The notes under the pieces: generated by a model
The model's input: the letters and a program-made list of their open reading frames with translations, nothing else
Told to the model about the DNA's origin: nothing
The model's database searches: none
Position numbers and translations under genes: made by a program
NCBI GenBank assembly: GCA_021234155.1
Contig: JAJEKV010000014.1
Location: forward strand, 13,938,494-14,002,493
DNA length: 64,000 bases
Origin: Isoetes taiwanensis
Lineage: Eukaryota; Streptophyta; Lycopodiopsida; Isoetales; Isoetaceae
Reading direction: 5' to 3'
Shown here: positions 23,907-35,133 of the stretch, one piece after another
Layout: each line of letters opens with the position of its first letter
Numbering within the stretch: position 1 is the stretch's first letter

Positions 23907-24130
23907 TGCCATAGTTCTCTTCTTATATAGAACAGAACCATCATTCTGGGGAAAGGGACGCCTGTTTTGGCGTCACGCCATTTTGGGTGTCAGATCTATC
24001 TATAGCCCGAGCCTTCTATGGCGCAGGCTTTCTTTGGCTCTGTCTGCTATATATCCATGTTTCCTGCCAGCATTCCTCATCGGCATTTCCTCTGGGCTGA
24101 ATTATGTTGGTTCTAGAGTTTCCCTCCCTC
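23907..24130 (+). repeat. Dispersed repeat, copy 2 (partner at 8617-8840)
   Basis: About 90% identical by eye to 8617-8840, in the same orientation and with the same left border at atgccat. The similarity fades after about 24120. Confidence 0.8.
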
Positions 24131-24168
24131 CCTTCTCTGAGTCTAGTCACTTGGTGTCATATTTATAA

Positions 24169-24214
24169 CCCACATGTTAGTACCCCACTCTTCATGTACA
24201 ATCACATGGAATGC
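24169..24214. repeat. 46 bp direct repeat, left copy (partner 27732-27777)
   Basis: Starts cccacatgttagtacccca and ends acaatcacatggaatgc, with 44 of 46 positions identical to 27732-27777. The pair brackets a 3.5 kb stretch made of LINE fragments. Confidence 0.8.
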
Positions 24215-24345
24215 AAGACTTGAGTTTCACCAATGTCCACATTTTGCTGCTTCATATATATTTGTCATAATAATTTAATAATAATAATTTATTAATCATG
24301 CTTCTTGAGACCCTAATGGGCCATGAAGCAGCAAATACAACAAAT

Positions 24346-25380
24346 TCATATCACCTCCAATAGAAGTTGTCTATGATTATCAACTTCCAACAAGAAATTT
24401 CCGAATCTATTGTGATCAATTTGCAGACGTGAAAAAAAGTTTGTTTTGTCAATATGATGTTTTTCTTGAATTCCTTGATAGTAGCCACAAATAAGAAAAA
24501 CATGAGATTCATCTTCAACCTCAACTGAGTTGCAAAGTGTGCACAATCGATCTTCCCTGGGTATATTATGCCAACGTCCAGTTTCAATCTTCAATTTGTG
24601 AGAGCTAGTTCTGTATTTTGCTATAACTCTTCTCGCCAGAAATCTTGGTCAGAGTAAACTAACATGGGATTAACCTCGTTCTTGTAAAATGTATAAACCT
24701 TGTCCCTTGTTTCTGCCACATCTGATCCACAACCTTTGTTTGGACTAGTTCGCGGATGCCAATATCTGTATCTGGCCAATCTTGTTCTCTAATATTCCAT
24801 CTTTGATACAATCCATCAGATCTCTATACCATCCTTTTAAGCTTAGATTCTTCACCACAATGCATGGTAATCTTTTTACTATCAAGACTTCTCAGCCTGT
24901 TTATATAATTCAGTGCTAGACCTAGTCCTTCTGCTTCTAATGGCAACATACCAAACTCAGCCAACATGATCTGATATGGCACTTGGTGTCTCGTGCCTAA
25001 TTCCTCTTGCAGAAAGATTTTCATGACGCTTTCCACTTTTGCCCACAAGCAAGCAGATGTGGATGGTTCCCAAATTTGCACACCATAAAGCAACAGTGTT
25101 TGCACCAAACACTTAAATAGTATTTTGCGCATGGACCAACTGCTTAAATCCACCTTATTGCAGACAGATAGCATGCTATACAAGGCCTTCTTACCTGCTG
25201 CCACCCTTTGTTTAATGCACTCTTTCCAACTGTAGTTTGAGCTAAACACAAGTCCTAAGTATTTGTAACTTTCTACTGTTTCAAGTTGCAAACCCTTATA
25301 TTGAAACACATGCCTTTGAACTGTACCAAAAACCATGACTTTAGATTTAGATAAGTTTACAGCCATACCACGTTCGTCAC
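24346..25380 (-). mobile_element. LINE fragment, C-terminal half of ORF2
   Basis: On the minus strand 25366-24824 encodes the post-catalytic RT region: AVNLSKSKVMVFGT, YKYLGLVFSSNYSWKECIKQ, LLYGVQIWEPSTSACLWAKV and GTRHQVPYQIMLAEFGMLPL. 24594-24346 follows in another frame with RLCTLCNSVEVEDESHVFLI, the C-terminal zinc-finger-like block (CxxC...HxxxxC), and ends LLEVI before a stop. Frame changes between the pieces make it inactive. It is probably the 3' half of the element whose endonuclease lies at 27365-26868 on the same strand. Confidence 0.85.
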
Positions 25381-26060
25381 CATTGCTACTGCCAATGCAA
25401 GGTTGGGCAATCGGGCATCACCCATACCAATTACCTTCTGAAAGTAAATGATATGGCGTTCCAGTGCAGCCCTTTGAAGGGGTAGAAAACTCGTCTCCCG
25501 GAGCAGGATCTGATATGCGACTGTGGATTTCACCCCACCCCAAGTGCCCGTGCTAAGAAGGCCTTCTGTACTTGCTCCAGGTCATTCCAGGTGGTGAGGG
25601 ATATCACTGGACCCCACACCTCTGCCTCTGGCATTGAGAACCGCCAAGGCCTTCTCAGACTTGCTCCGTGTCATTCCGTGGGTGAGGGATATCACCCCTG
25701 ACCCACACCTACCGGCCTGGGGGAGAACCGCTCGACCAAGGCCCCGAACAGTGTGGGACCGGGTGGCCCCTGTGCATGCAACTCTGCCTTGTGGCTATTG
25801 CTCTGCATGGCATATAGTGCTTTCTAGCCTGCTGTGACACGCAACTTGATAGAAGCATCCCAGTGCGTGGTAGTAGAAAACTCGATCACTAAATACTTAC
25901 AGGACGAAGATACCTCTACATCTTGTCCCTGGTAAGTGAATGAGGGGAGACTTGGCTGACGGGATAATGGAACTAGAAATGCACAAGGTAAAGTGCACAA
26001 CAAGGCAAATCTAAACAAAGATCTAGACCCTACAAAAGCAATAAACACCCAAAAAAACTA
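25381..26060 (-). mobile_element. LINE fragment of the microsatellite-tail family, post-RT region, rearranged
   Basis: Minus-strand blocks YQGQDVEVSSSCKYLVIEFS (about 25940), EQVQKAFLARALGVG (about 25580) and AALERHIIYFQKVIGMGDAR (about 25450) match the order and sequence of the LINE at 58790-59785. Between them lies a local duplication: the blocks gtcattccaggtggtgaggg and gtcattccgtgggtgaggg sit about 84 bp apart. It lies between the two halves of another LINE, so it is probably a nested insertion. Confidence 0.7.
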
Positions 26061-26097
26061 TCAATAACCATTAGGAACAAAATACAAAGTACTAAAA

Positions 26098-26215
26098 ATT
26101 AAAAAGGGAAAAAAGTGCACCCAGTAATTCCAAGCAAAGTGGGGGCAACTCTGCCATAAAAAGGGAAAAAGGTGCACCTAGTAACTCCAAGCAAAGTGGG
26201 GGCAACTCCGCCGTA
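26098..26215. repeat. Two-copy tandem repeat of about 59 bp
   Basis: Each unit runs from aaaaagggaaaaa through gtgcacc and ccaagcaaagtgggggcaac. The copies differ at a handful of positions. Confidence 0.85.
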
Positions 26216-26281
26216 TATCTTGCATTCAAGTCTTCAAAAACATAAAACTATATTGGAGTATTTTAGCACCCATCTTTAGTG

Positions 26282-26345
26282 GCTAGCCCATTGGGCTAGC
26301 AATTAAGAGATCTTGTGTTCAAGTCTCTGGGGGTCGATCATATTT
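26282..26345 (+). other. tRNA-like segment, possible SINE or tRNA relic
   Basis: TAGCCCATTGG (26284-26294) resembles an A box and TGTTCAAGTCT (26316-26326) a B box. No full cloverleaf can be drawn with confidence, so I do not call a tRNA gene. Confidence 0.2.
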
Positions 26346-26477
26346 CCTTATGGACGCTGCCAATGTGGTATGACATAAGAATACTATGCTTTCTAATTTG
26401 TATATGCATATGTCGAATTAAGAATAATAGCTGATAATTAAAGCCGAGATTGCAATTCGTTATTATGATCTCGTATA

Positions 26478-27720
26478 TTACGAGCTCTGAGAAATGCCGC
26501 CCCATAGAAAAATGTTTGCTAGTATCCCAAGTAAGAGGTTCAAGAATGGCAACATTAACTTGGTCCTTATTCTATACTGGCCAATCAGCTCACTTTGTAT
26601 ATTTCTTTGGTACAATCTTTTCCTCTTTCTTAACAGGGATTTATACCATCGTGACTTTGAATAACATCCCTCTTTAAGCTTAGCACGTGCCTCAGAGCAT
26701 TCTTGATCCCACCAAGAATTGCATGGCCCATATCTATGTTTCTTAATTACACCAAACGTGGCGTTGGCAGCAGTCAAAACAGTCTTATTTAAAGAATGAG
26801 CATCCTGCTCCAAATCGCCTGTCCATACCCAGGAATATATCGTCTCTGAAACATGTTTTGCATAGGATCAAAATGATGATGTGGATACTTGCTTTTCACT
26901 TCTTAAAGGTTGTACCTGAAGCTCAAACCATAACGGTGCATGATCCGACTCAATAATTTTATCAAGAATTTTGAAGCTACGCACTACATCCGACATGTTA
27001 TGAGATAGCAAATAATCAATTGTACTTTGCCCATTATGGGAGAAGCAAGTGAAACCTGTGGAATCGAGGAATTTTGAAATACCATTTAGTATCTTCAAGC
27101 AGCTAGTGCTTCCGAATTCCAATAAGAATTCACCCATATCATTCTTTACACAGTCAAGGTTCTTCCTGTTAAAATCTACATTTTGAATCTCTTTCAGCAA
27201 ACAGATATTATCTACCTCATATGAAGTCGCTTGCAAATTTCCAGTTCGAGCATTGAAGTCACCTATGATGATTACTTCCTCCTTGTCCAAAAGCTCAATA
27301 GTCTGTTGGCACAAATCATGCAAGGGCCTGTCCTTAAAGAATCCTTGCTGGTTGTATATTGGCATTTTTAAAAGCCCTATTGGGTTGGAGGGAGAACATG
27401 GACGGCCGAGATCGCGCCACGTGGCACATCCTTTACTGTCGATGTACTCATGAACGGACGGATGAGCAGCTGGAATATTCTATTGTTCTATTTTGAGCAT
27501 TTGCAAAGTTTCAAAAAACTTCCCATTTTTAGACTGAGGTACTTGCCCATGAGCATCTGGAACATTCTGTTTTGAGCTTTTGCAAAGTCTCAAAACTTGC
27601 TATTTTTAGACTGAGGTGCTTTCCAAGGAACTAAAGATCATCGAAAAGAAGTCCAGATGCTCAAGTTACAAGGAAAAATGCCGGCAACCCTAGGCGCCAT
27701 CGTCACGAGCGCCCATTTCC
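26478..27720 (-). mobile_element. LINE fragment, endonuclease domain and linker
   Basis: 27365-26868 on minus encodes an AP-endonuclease-like domain: EEVIIIGDFNARTGNLQATS, GFTCFSHNGQSTIDYLLSHN and SDHAPLWFEL, the last two being the classic IDY and SDH motifs. 26813-26478 continues with the endonuclease-RT linker (GPCNSWWDQECSEARAKLKE, KRKRLYQRNIQ). 27720-27370 is the upstream part, including a two-copy repeat near 27467-27616. About 100 bp at 27615-27715 is the reverse complement of 62764-62870, tying this element to the LINE at the right edge. The RT core is missing. Confidence 0.85.
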
Positions 27721-27731
27721 AAATCCCATAC

Positions 27732-27777
27732 CCCACATGTTAGTACCCCACCCTTGATGTACAATCACATGGAATGC
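27732..27777. repeat. 46 bp direct repeat, right copy (partner 24169-24214)
   Basis: Nearly identical to 24169-24214, with two mismatches near its middle. Confidence 0.8.
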
Positions 27778-27784
27778 CCATCGA

Positions 27785-28075
27785 AGATGGGCAATTTTGT
27801 AGATGGAGAGAATCTTGAAGAAATCTAGGACAACCTTGGGGAATCTATGGTAATCTTAATGGGAGTTAGGGGTATAAGAGGATCTTTATGGAATTTTAGG
27901 GAATCTAAAGTAGCTTTATGGAATGTTAAAGAATCTAGAGGAATATCCATAGAATCTTAAGGGAATCTAGGAGAACGTATAGAATTTATGGGAATTTTTG
28001 TAGAATCTTATAGAATCGAGGGGGATGTATGGAAATCTTGAAGAATCTAGGGAAATCTTCGTGGAATATTGAGGA
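27785..28075. repeat. Degenerate GAATCT-rich repeat, second block
   Basis: Same hexamer style and orientation as 2760-3135, with gaatctagg, gaatcttgaag and similar units at irregular spacing. Confidence 0.7.
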
Positions 28076-29056
28076 CATGACTTCTATTATGTAGATTGGA
28101 TCTCTCTCTCATTTCCCTTTGATGCGCTGCAATGTACCTGGCTTTCTTAGCTTTAAGGAAGATGCGGTACTGTCTGACTGCATGTGGGCGTAAAGCAGGG
28201 TCTGTGACTTGGCGGAGCCAGCGTTTGTGTTCCTTGCACTCTGCATCAAACCATTGATTACGTGGGAAGGTTGTATTCCTGGAGGTCCGTCGCGGGCGGC
28301 TTATCCCAAAGCACCTCTCTGCCGCAGTCCTAAGCACATCGGGCCACCGGCCCCGCTCATTGTTCTAGTGTAGGATATTGCAAAATTTCTGCCAGGTCAT
28401 CTATAAGCATCTGGACATAAGTCCCTGCATGTTCATAATCCAATCGCAGCTGAGGCATGTGAGGAGTTGTTGCACCGGGGGTTCGCACAACCTGCCAAGC
28501 CAACTTCAAGTAAAGTGGTAAGTGGTCTGAGTCGATCTCTTCATCCCTATTAGCTGTTCCCACCTGAAAGTGCTTGACGACATGCATATCCCGCCGGGCA
28601 CCAAAGACATAGTCCACCACATTAGATCCGCCCCGGGTTTTCCCTCGCATTGCAAAGTGCTTTTATGAAAGTGGAAGGCCACTGTGCTAGTCCATTGCAG
28701 ATTACCAGGTCAAAGATACTGCAGAGCAAAAGCAACTGTCGACCATAGCGCGTGACCTGATTGTCATCTGATGTCCGTGGCCAAGCTCCTTCTGCAGGAT
28801 GCAACTGCAATATATCCTCAGTCAAGGGATCAAATCTCATGGGTTGTTCTACCCCGGTGCGTGCATTGAAGTCTCCAAGGAGTATGACACTGCCCAACTG
28901 CTTATGCTGCTGTATGTCATCATATAGATCGACATAGGGGTCCAGCCTATCCACATCCGAGTGGGTGTGATAGAAGTTGCTTTCTGCATGTGGAAAGTAG
29001 CAGGCTGCCACAAAGAGGGGTCTGCTACTGCAGTTTTGCACACGCACCCACAGGTT
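28076..29056 (-). mobile_element. LINE fragment, endonuclease domain, inverted part of a composite insertion
   Basis: The minus strand encodes LWVRVQNCSSRPLFVAACYF, KQLGSVILLGDFNARTGVEQ, then GSNVVDYVFGARRDMHVVKH, DEEIDSDHLPLYLKLAW and the linker NTTFPRNQWFDAECKEHKRW. These are the GDFNAR, VDY and SDHLPL motifs of a LINE endonuclease. Two frame changes break it. It joins, head to head, the plus-strand LINE tail at 29057-29160. Confidence 0.85.
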
Positions 29057-29160
29057 TTTAACCCGGACAGTAATAAGTTTGCTGCGCTCCTTATGGGTCC
29101 CATAGGCTGATTGGCCTCAGTGGACGATAAAAAATCATTCTCATTCTCATTCTCATTCTC
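29057..29160 (+). mobile_element. LINE 3' tail with (CATTCT)n
   Basis: From tttttaacccggacagtaat to a (CATTCT)n microsatellite. It is almost identical to 59680-59785 and includes aggctgattggcct and gtggacgataaaaaa. It lies in the opposite orientation to the endonuclease fragment immediately to its left. Confidence 0.9.
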
Positions 29161-30203
29161 TCTTGAAGTCCATTTTGACTTTTAAAAATTTAACATTGTG
29201 AAACAACATCTGCATTAATGATGTTGGACCATGTTGCGAGCATCCCTAAGACCTTGTAGTAGGAAGCTATATTGATTGATACAATATATTATTTCAAATC
29301 CAACACATGAAGTATTTAGATTAGGCGAACTTCGCACTCATTTAAGCAGCCATCGGCCTTATACAGTCCTTATATAGCAAGGGCCTTTCTACAATATACA
29401 GTCCCTAAATATCAAGGGACTTGTATATTTCTAACTATACTATCATAATATACCAGCCTAATCACTAGGGTGGTTTCATGGTTGATGAGCAGGATATAGT
29501 GTGATGACTATAACTAGCCACATATGTATATTTTTATGTATATAGGTGAGGAATGTTACACAAAACTTGCCCTCTTTCAAGTACCCATTAATCAAGTCAT
29601 TTGGGCTTAGATTTATGGTCCTTGAAGGACCATCAATGATGACTATAGCTAGCCACATATATATATTCTTATGTATATAGGCGAGGAATGTTACACGAAA
29701 CTTGCCCTCTTTCAAGTACCGTTAATGAAGTTACGAATTTGGACTTAGATTTATGGTCCTTGAAGGAGCATCAAGGGTCATTTGGATATAGACTCCATCA
29801 TGTATTATACTTGGAATGATTCTAAATTGGGCACCTCATCCCACTCTGGCCAAATATTAGTCAATGAAGGGTCTAAACATCCCATGGTGATGAGGCCGCA
29901 TGGAGATGACTGGTATGATTCATATATAATAGGCGAGGAATATCACATATGATGGTTATTGCCTATGTGGCTTCCAAATAAACCTCTTATCAGGGCTCTG
30001 GACAAATACTAGAGCTTGCATACTCTTATGGAGAAACAATGGCTGAAGCATAATACATTGATATGCAACTAGTATTGCCTACAATTGGTATCGCTCTAGT
30101 TCCCAAAAGAGCATGTAGAATAGGGGATCATAGACATTTTTGAGAAAGACAATCCCACAGTTTCACATTCTCACCAATGTCTACCCACCATAGTAACGGG
30201 AAA
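29161..30203. repeat. Intergenic DNA with a two-copy tandem repeat of about 137 bp (29501-29773)
   Basis: 29501-29636 and 29637-29773 both run from gatgactata...ctagccacatat to gatttatggtccttgaagga. The rest is AT-rich without a gene. The last bases, ggaaa at 30199-30203, abut the outer gypsy element. Confidence 0.7.
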
Positions 30204-32101
30204 TGTTGACCCTCAACCTGACTTCAAAGGTCAACCACAATAAGCCAACTTGAGTTGGAACCCAAGTTGGGGTTAGGACCTCCAGATCACTTAAGGTGAT
30301 CAGTCTTTGCAAGACAAATCGAGCTAAGAATCCAAAAACTCAAAGTTTCATACCTTTCCCATTTCTAGAAAATGGGACCTTTACTCAAATTGGTATAGCA
30401 GTTGATAATGGATTGGGTCTTTGGGTCAGATGCTTTTAACTGACACAAAAAAGTTATATGAATCCAATGGTGTGGTCCCTGACCAAGTCAGATCATAATC
30501 CTGAGAGATATTCAAGCTTAAAGTGGGGTCAAAAATTGGTCAATAGAGGTCAAACTGGAAAACAGTGATCAGAAAAAAGGATCTAGAGTTTCTGACTACT
30601 TTTTTGAAAATTTTCAAAGCCAATGTGTCACAAGGGTAGTAAAGAATGGAGGCATGAGATCAAATCTCCATTTAAATGCTCATAGGTATTTTTTTGCACT
30701 CAGATTTGACAAAATACAGTCAAGAACAGTCAAAGCAGAATGCAAGATTTTCTAACTTGAGTTGTGGATGATATTTTTTTATTTTCTCAAAGCATATAGG
30801 TCTTAGATGGCAACTGGATCAAAAGCAATTGGAAGCATAGGGGAATTTACTGTAGGATTTTTTGAAAGACAAAATTGTTAAGAATCATATCAGAGACAAC
30901 TTTTTCAACTTGACAATAAATTTTCATTGATGTGAGGATAAATAAATCGCAATAGTAATGAATAGTGGTGTTTCAACACCTCAGATGCTGGAGGATATCA
31001 ATCACAGGTCATAAAATAATTTTAGAAGATAATATCAATCAAATCTTTGCAAATCTGATCGAGGAGTGCTCAAGGACTTCAAGAATCCTTCAAATCATGC
31101 TTAGCATTGGTCAATGTCGGATTTGAGCGCTTCTGGACCTTCAAAAAAGTATTTTTTGTCGAATCCCCTGTATATAGCTTAGTTTTCAAATGATTTCTCA
31201 ATCTTAGCCTTAATTTATGGGTTCATTTGATTCCTAGAGGGCGGGAGGATAGGAATAGGTAGGTTGCGAGGTTAATGGAGCCAAATCCGGCATGATTCGA
31301 GCTAGAAGCTCAGTTTTTAGGGTTCTCGACCGTATTTTTCGTGAAAATGCCGCGATACGATTCCCGTATTTTTGAGGGTATATCCCCAGAATATGCTGTA
31401 TTTTGGCATTTTAGAAATTCTCGAGCATGCTTTTAAAGATCTTTCTAAAAATAATCAAGGAATCCTTGAAGACTTTTGAGACCATGGGAATTGTACACAC
31501 TTGGGAGGGAATCATAGAATATTCTAGGGCCTCTTTAGGTCTTAAGGTGGGGATATACCATGGGGACACGTGTATACATGAGAGCTCATAGAAAAAAGGG
31601 GAAATGAACCATGGGGAAATGGAAGAACTATGAAGCAATGGTAAGGATGAAAAATGGGGTTAAGGATATTTGCAAGAAAAAAGGAGTAATGATAAAGCCA
31701 ACAATGATATTTTATGGCCATGAAAATGTGGACTTCAATGGTTAAACAAAGGGTAAATGGGAATGAAATATGAGTATGGAAATGGGGGAGAGAAGAAGGC
31801 AAGATTTGGTGCCATGTATACAGGGGTCTTCCAAGCTCTTTAACTTCCAAACTTCAAAAGATGTCTTCCAAACTTTATAACCCAGATTCTTCTAGGGTAT
31901 ATTCTTGACTAAGCATTTGACCTGAAATAAAGTACCTCTTATGAACTTTAAGCACTTGTTGACCTAGAAGGTAAGCATCCTTTGATGTCCACATCAATGT
32001 TGACTACCAAGCTCTTACAAACTTTGATCTAGTCTTCCAAAATGACTTAACCTAGTTTAATGCATTGACTACAGTTAGTATGTTGCCCTTTGGGGGCAAC
32101 A
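30204..32101 (-). repeat. 3' LTR of the outer gypsy element
   Basis: 1898 bp and complete. At the element's LTR start (plus 32101 leftwards) the minus strand reads TGTTGCCC-CCAAA-GGGCAACA, a perfect 8 bp hairpin. Short open frames inside are not genes. Confidence 0.93.
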
Positions 32102-33259
32102 TCTCGCCAAAACAAGAAAATGGCTGGTCCCCTCAGCCATACAATGTCAAAAGTGAATACATAGAGGGGTCTTCAATTTTGTACCAAGGTGTCCAAGTGA
32201 GAACATAATGGAGTGGAAGTATAAAGTGCAAGTGTTGATGGAATGAGTATGAATGTGGTGATAGGGTGATGTGATGAGATATGGTGAGTTGGAAAAAGAT
32301 GAAAATGAGTGTGAGTGTGATAGGGTGGTGATGTGAATGGGGTGTGTGGAGTATATGAGGATGGAGTGATTGTGCAAGTATTGAGACCTCGCCAAAACAA
32401 GAAAATGTATGTCTCCCCTTGATCTTCAAAGATTGCAACTCTGCTATGATGGTGAAGCTGAAGTGCAGAGTGCTTTTTTGGGAATGAAAACAAGAATAAG
32501 AAGTCTAAAAGGCAACAACCAGTATACCAGCCCCAGTGTACATGGAAGCCAATTTTTACTGGTTCACACTCACACAATTATTGTGGAGCTTATCCTGCTG
32601 CCTTTATGGCAGACAAAGTGGAGGACACGTATAGGCACAAGTTCTACCACGTCGGGGATCATCATCGTATAACCCCAGTAACCAACTCCCAAATCTAAAC
32701 ATACACTGGCCAGGGTTTGAACCCCTGACCAAGTGCACATTCATTTTGGCATTACTAGGCCTATACCAACTCACCACACATCCGTTGGGCAAAACTTTAG
32801 CCATACATGCACACTTTGTAGGCAGGATAGAATCCCGCCTCAGGAAGTCGGGGAAATTTTAGGCAACACACAAACTAGCAGGACCACTTATGACAGATGA
32901 ATATAGATGGAGAAAGGGTGCACCTGCCATGGAAACACACAAACTAGTTAATCTCAAATCCTTGCAGCTCTGCTATGGTGGTAAAGCTGAAGTGCAGAGT
33001 GCTTTTCTGGGAAATGAAAACAAGAATAAGAAGTCTAAATGGGTAGCAGGACCACTTATGACAGATGAATAGAGATGGAAAAAGGATGCTCCTGCATATG
33101 ACACTTGGTAAAACATTAGTAATCATTCTCTTCTTGGGATCACTTATACTATTCACTGGTCATCCCAACCTACAAACATAAAACTAACTTATCAAAGTAA
33201 TGTGCTCAAAAGTCAAATTGATCTAACTACTCTAAACCTACTATAGATCTTTGAACTTT
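32102..33259 (-). repeat. 3' non-coding region of the outer gypsy element with direct repeats
   Basis: ctcgccaaaacaagaaaatg is at both 32103-32122 and 32388-32407, framing about 265 bp of GTGA-rich sequence. A block of about 100 bp (ctctgctatg(a/g)tggt, then gaagtgcagagtgctttt) occurs at 32440-32510 and 32969-33040. A third pair, gcaggaccacttatgacaga, lies at 32879 and 33046. No clear polypurine tract adjoins the LTR: the minus strand reads GGCGAGA just before it. No coding sequence is present. Confidence 0.65.
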
Positions 33260-35117
33260 TTAATGTAGAAAGAGGGACAAGCAAGCATGCTGGTCCCAAT
33301 ACCTTTTCAAGTGCAGGATATTGATAGGATTTGGTAATAGCATTCCTGAGGCAATCTCTTGTAGCCAATAAGAGTTGGTACCTGCAGATTCTAGCACTAC
33401 AAAGGGTCCTTCCCAAATATTATCAAATTTGCCAGCTGAATCTTCCTTTGACTTATTCCACTTGAGAACAAGCTCTCCCTTCCTAAAAGTACCCTGTATT
33501 CTATGTGCAGCTTTGAATGCAGCCAGATCTTTAGCCTTTTTCAACAAGTTAGTGTTCTCAGCTTCCATTCTATATTTATCTAGATGTAACAAGGCATCCA
33601 ATCTTTCCTGCAAGGCATGTTCAAAAGGTAAGCATAATTTATGAGCTAACCTCAAAGAAGGCAACTCGAGTTCTACTGGTAAAACTGCCTCTATGCCATA
33701 AACCAAATTGAAAGGTGTGATTTGTAGCTGCTTTGATAGTGACTCTATAAGCCCAAAGTGCATCCACTATTTTGACGTGCCAATCCCTCTTGTTGATCTC
33801 AACTGTCTTCTGCAGGATATTTTTCAACACTTTATTAGTAGCTTTAGCTTGCCCATTACCTTGAGGGTAATATGAAGAACTTTTGGTATGCTTGACCTTC
33901 AAAATGCTCAACAAGTTAGCAATGACTTCATTAACAAAAGGTGTACCCCTATCATAATGCAACTGGAGAGGAATACCAAACCTAGCACAAACATATTCAT
34001 GTAGAAACCTTGCAGTTGTGAGGGCATTAGCCTGCCTCAGGGGTATGGCTTCTGTCCACTTGGTAAAATAATCTGTGGCCACCACGATATGTTGATGCTG
34101 ACCTGCAGAAGAAGGATTAATGGGGCCAATATAATCTAGCCCCCAATCTGAAAAGGTCCTAGAGATATGATAGGATTCAGGGCAGCTGGTAATAAAATTC
34201 TTTTGCTAAAAATCTGGCATTGATGGCAAGTCTTTATGATCTCATAGCAATCTCTAAAAACAGTAGGCCAGTAATATCCAGACCTGAGAATCTTTTTTGT
34301 TGTAGTATCCCCAACAAAATGTCCTCCACAAATACCTTTATGCATTTCCCTGATAATTAGAACATACTCATCTTCATCTACACACCTCAACAAGATTCCA
34401 CCTCGGTTAACTTTGCACAAGACATTGTCTATCAACTTGAATTGTCTGTATTTGTCTTTGAGTCTCCTTTTCTGGCTTGGTGTAAGGCTTGGAGAGATGA
34501 TCCCATATTGTAAAAAGTCTCTAATAGGTTGCTGCCATCCTCCCTTGGCTTGGTCTCCTTGAGTTACCTCTAAATGTGCCACTGCAAGTGAGGTGTCAGT
34601 AGTGTCCAAAACATCTTCATGGTCAAAAAATATGTAAGGCAAGTAGAGGCTAGGACTTCGTACCAAATGCAACTCCTTTATAGAAATATCATAACTTTGC
34701 AACTTACAAGCCCATCTCTGGATCTTTGGCTTATTGGTTGTCTTACCAAATAGCAAACCCATTGGGTTTTGCTTCATATAGACTTGGACTTGACTTTTCA
34801 GGAGCAAATGTCCTTGTCTATTAATAAGAAACATGAGTGCAGCAGCACTCTTTTCCATCCTGGTGTATCTTTCTTCAAGGGCAGACCATTGTTTGCTTGC
34901 AAATACTATAGTATGTTTATCCTGTAAAATGGCTAAACCTATGGCCTTTTTAGTAACAGTGATATAAACTTCAAATGGCATGTTCAAATCTGGTTTCTTC
35001 AAAAGTGTGGCTTCACATATGGATAAAATGAGAAAGTCAAAAGCCTCTTGGCATTCTGAAGTCCATGTGATAGGTATATGTTTGCTTTCAGACTTAGAAA
35101 ACTTGCCTACCCTTGTC
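33260..35117 (-). pseudogene. Outer gypsy pol, 3' part: RNase H remnant and integrase
   Basis: Reading on minus, CQEAFDFLILSICEATLLKK and FEVYITVTKKAIGLAILQD are the gypsy RNase H, in which the usual first catalytic Asp (YTD) reads YIT. The integrase has the HHCC zinc module (MHKGICGGHF...CHQC), then VATDYFTKWTEAIPLRQAN, HYDRGTPF and YYPQGNGQAKATNKVLKN. The position normally held by the catalytic Glu after GNGQ reads Lys. 33763-33260 continues in a shifted frame with PFNLVYGIEAVLPVELELPS, FRKGELVLKW and WEGPFVV, the integrase C terminus. There is no chromodomain. Frame changes near 34110 and 33700 make it non-functional as written. Confidence 0.9.
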
Positions 35118-35133
35118 AACTTAGAAATGGGAC
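35118..35133. repeat. Target site duplication of the LINE in outer gypsy pol, left copy
   Basis: aacttagaaatgggac here is repeated at 36814-36829. The first two bases merge with the LINE poly-A, so the certain length is 14 bp. Confidence 0.88.

Noticed and set aside
26282-26345. A functional tRNA gene
   Set aside because: The A and B boxes are imperfect and no full cloverleaf with an anticodon arm could be drawn.
32133-32577. Overlapping His/Ser/Thr-rich minus-strand frames
   Set aside because: They come from GTGA-rich low-complexity sequence in the 3' region of the outer gypsy element, with three frames open at once.
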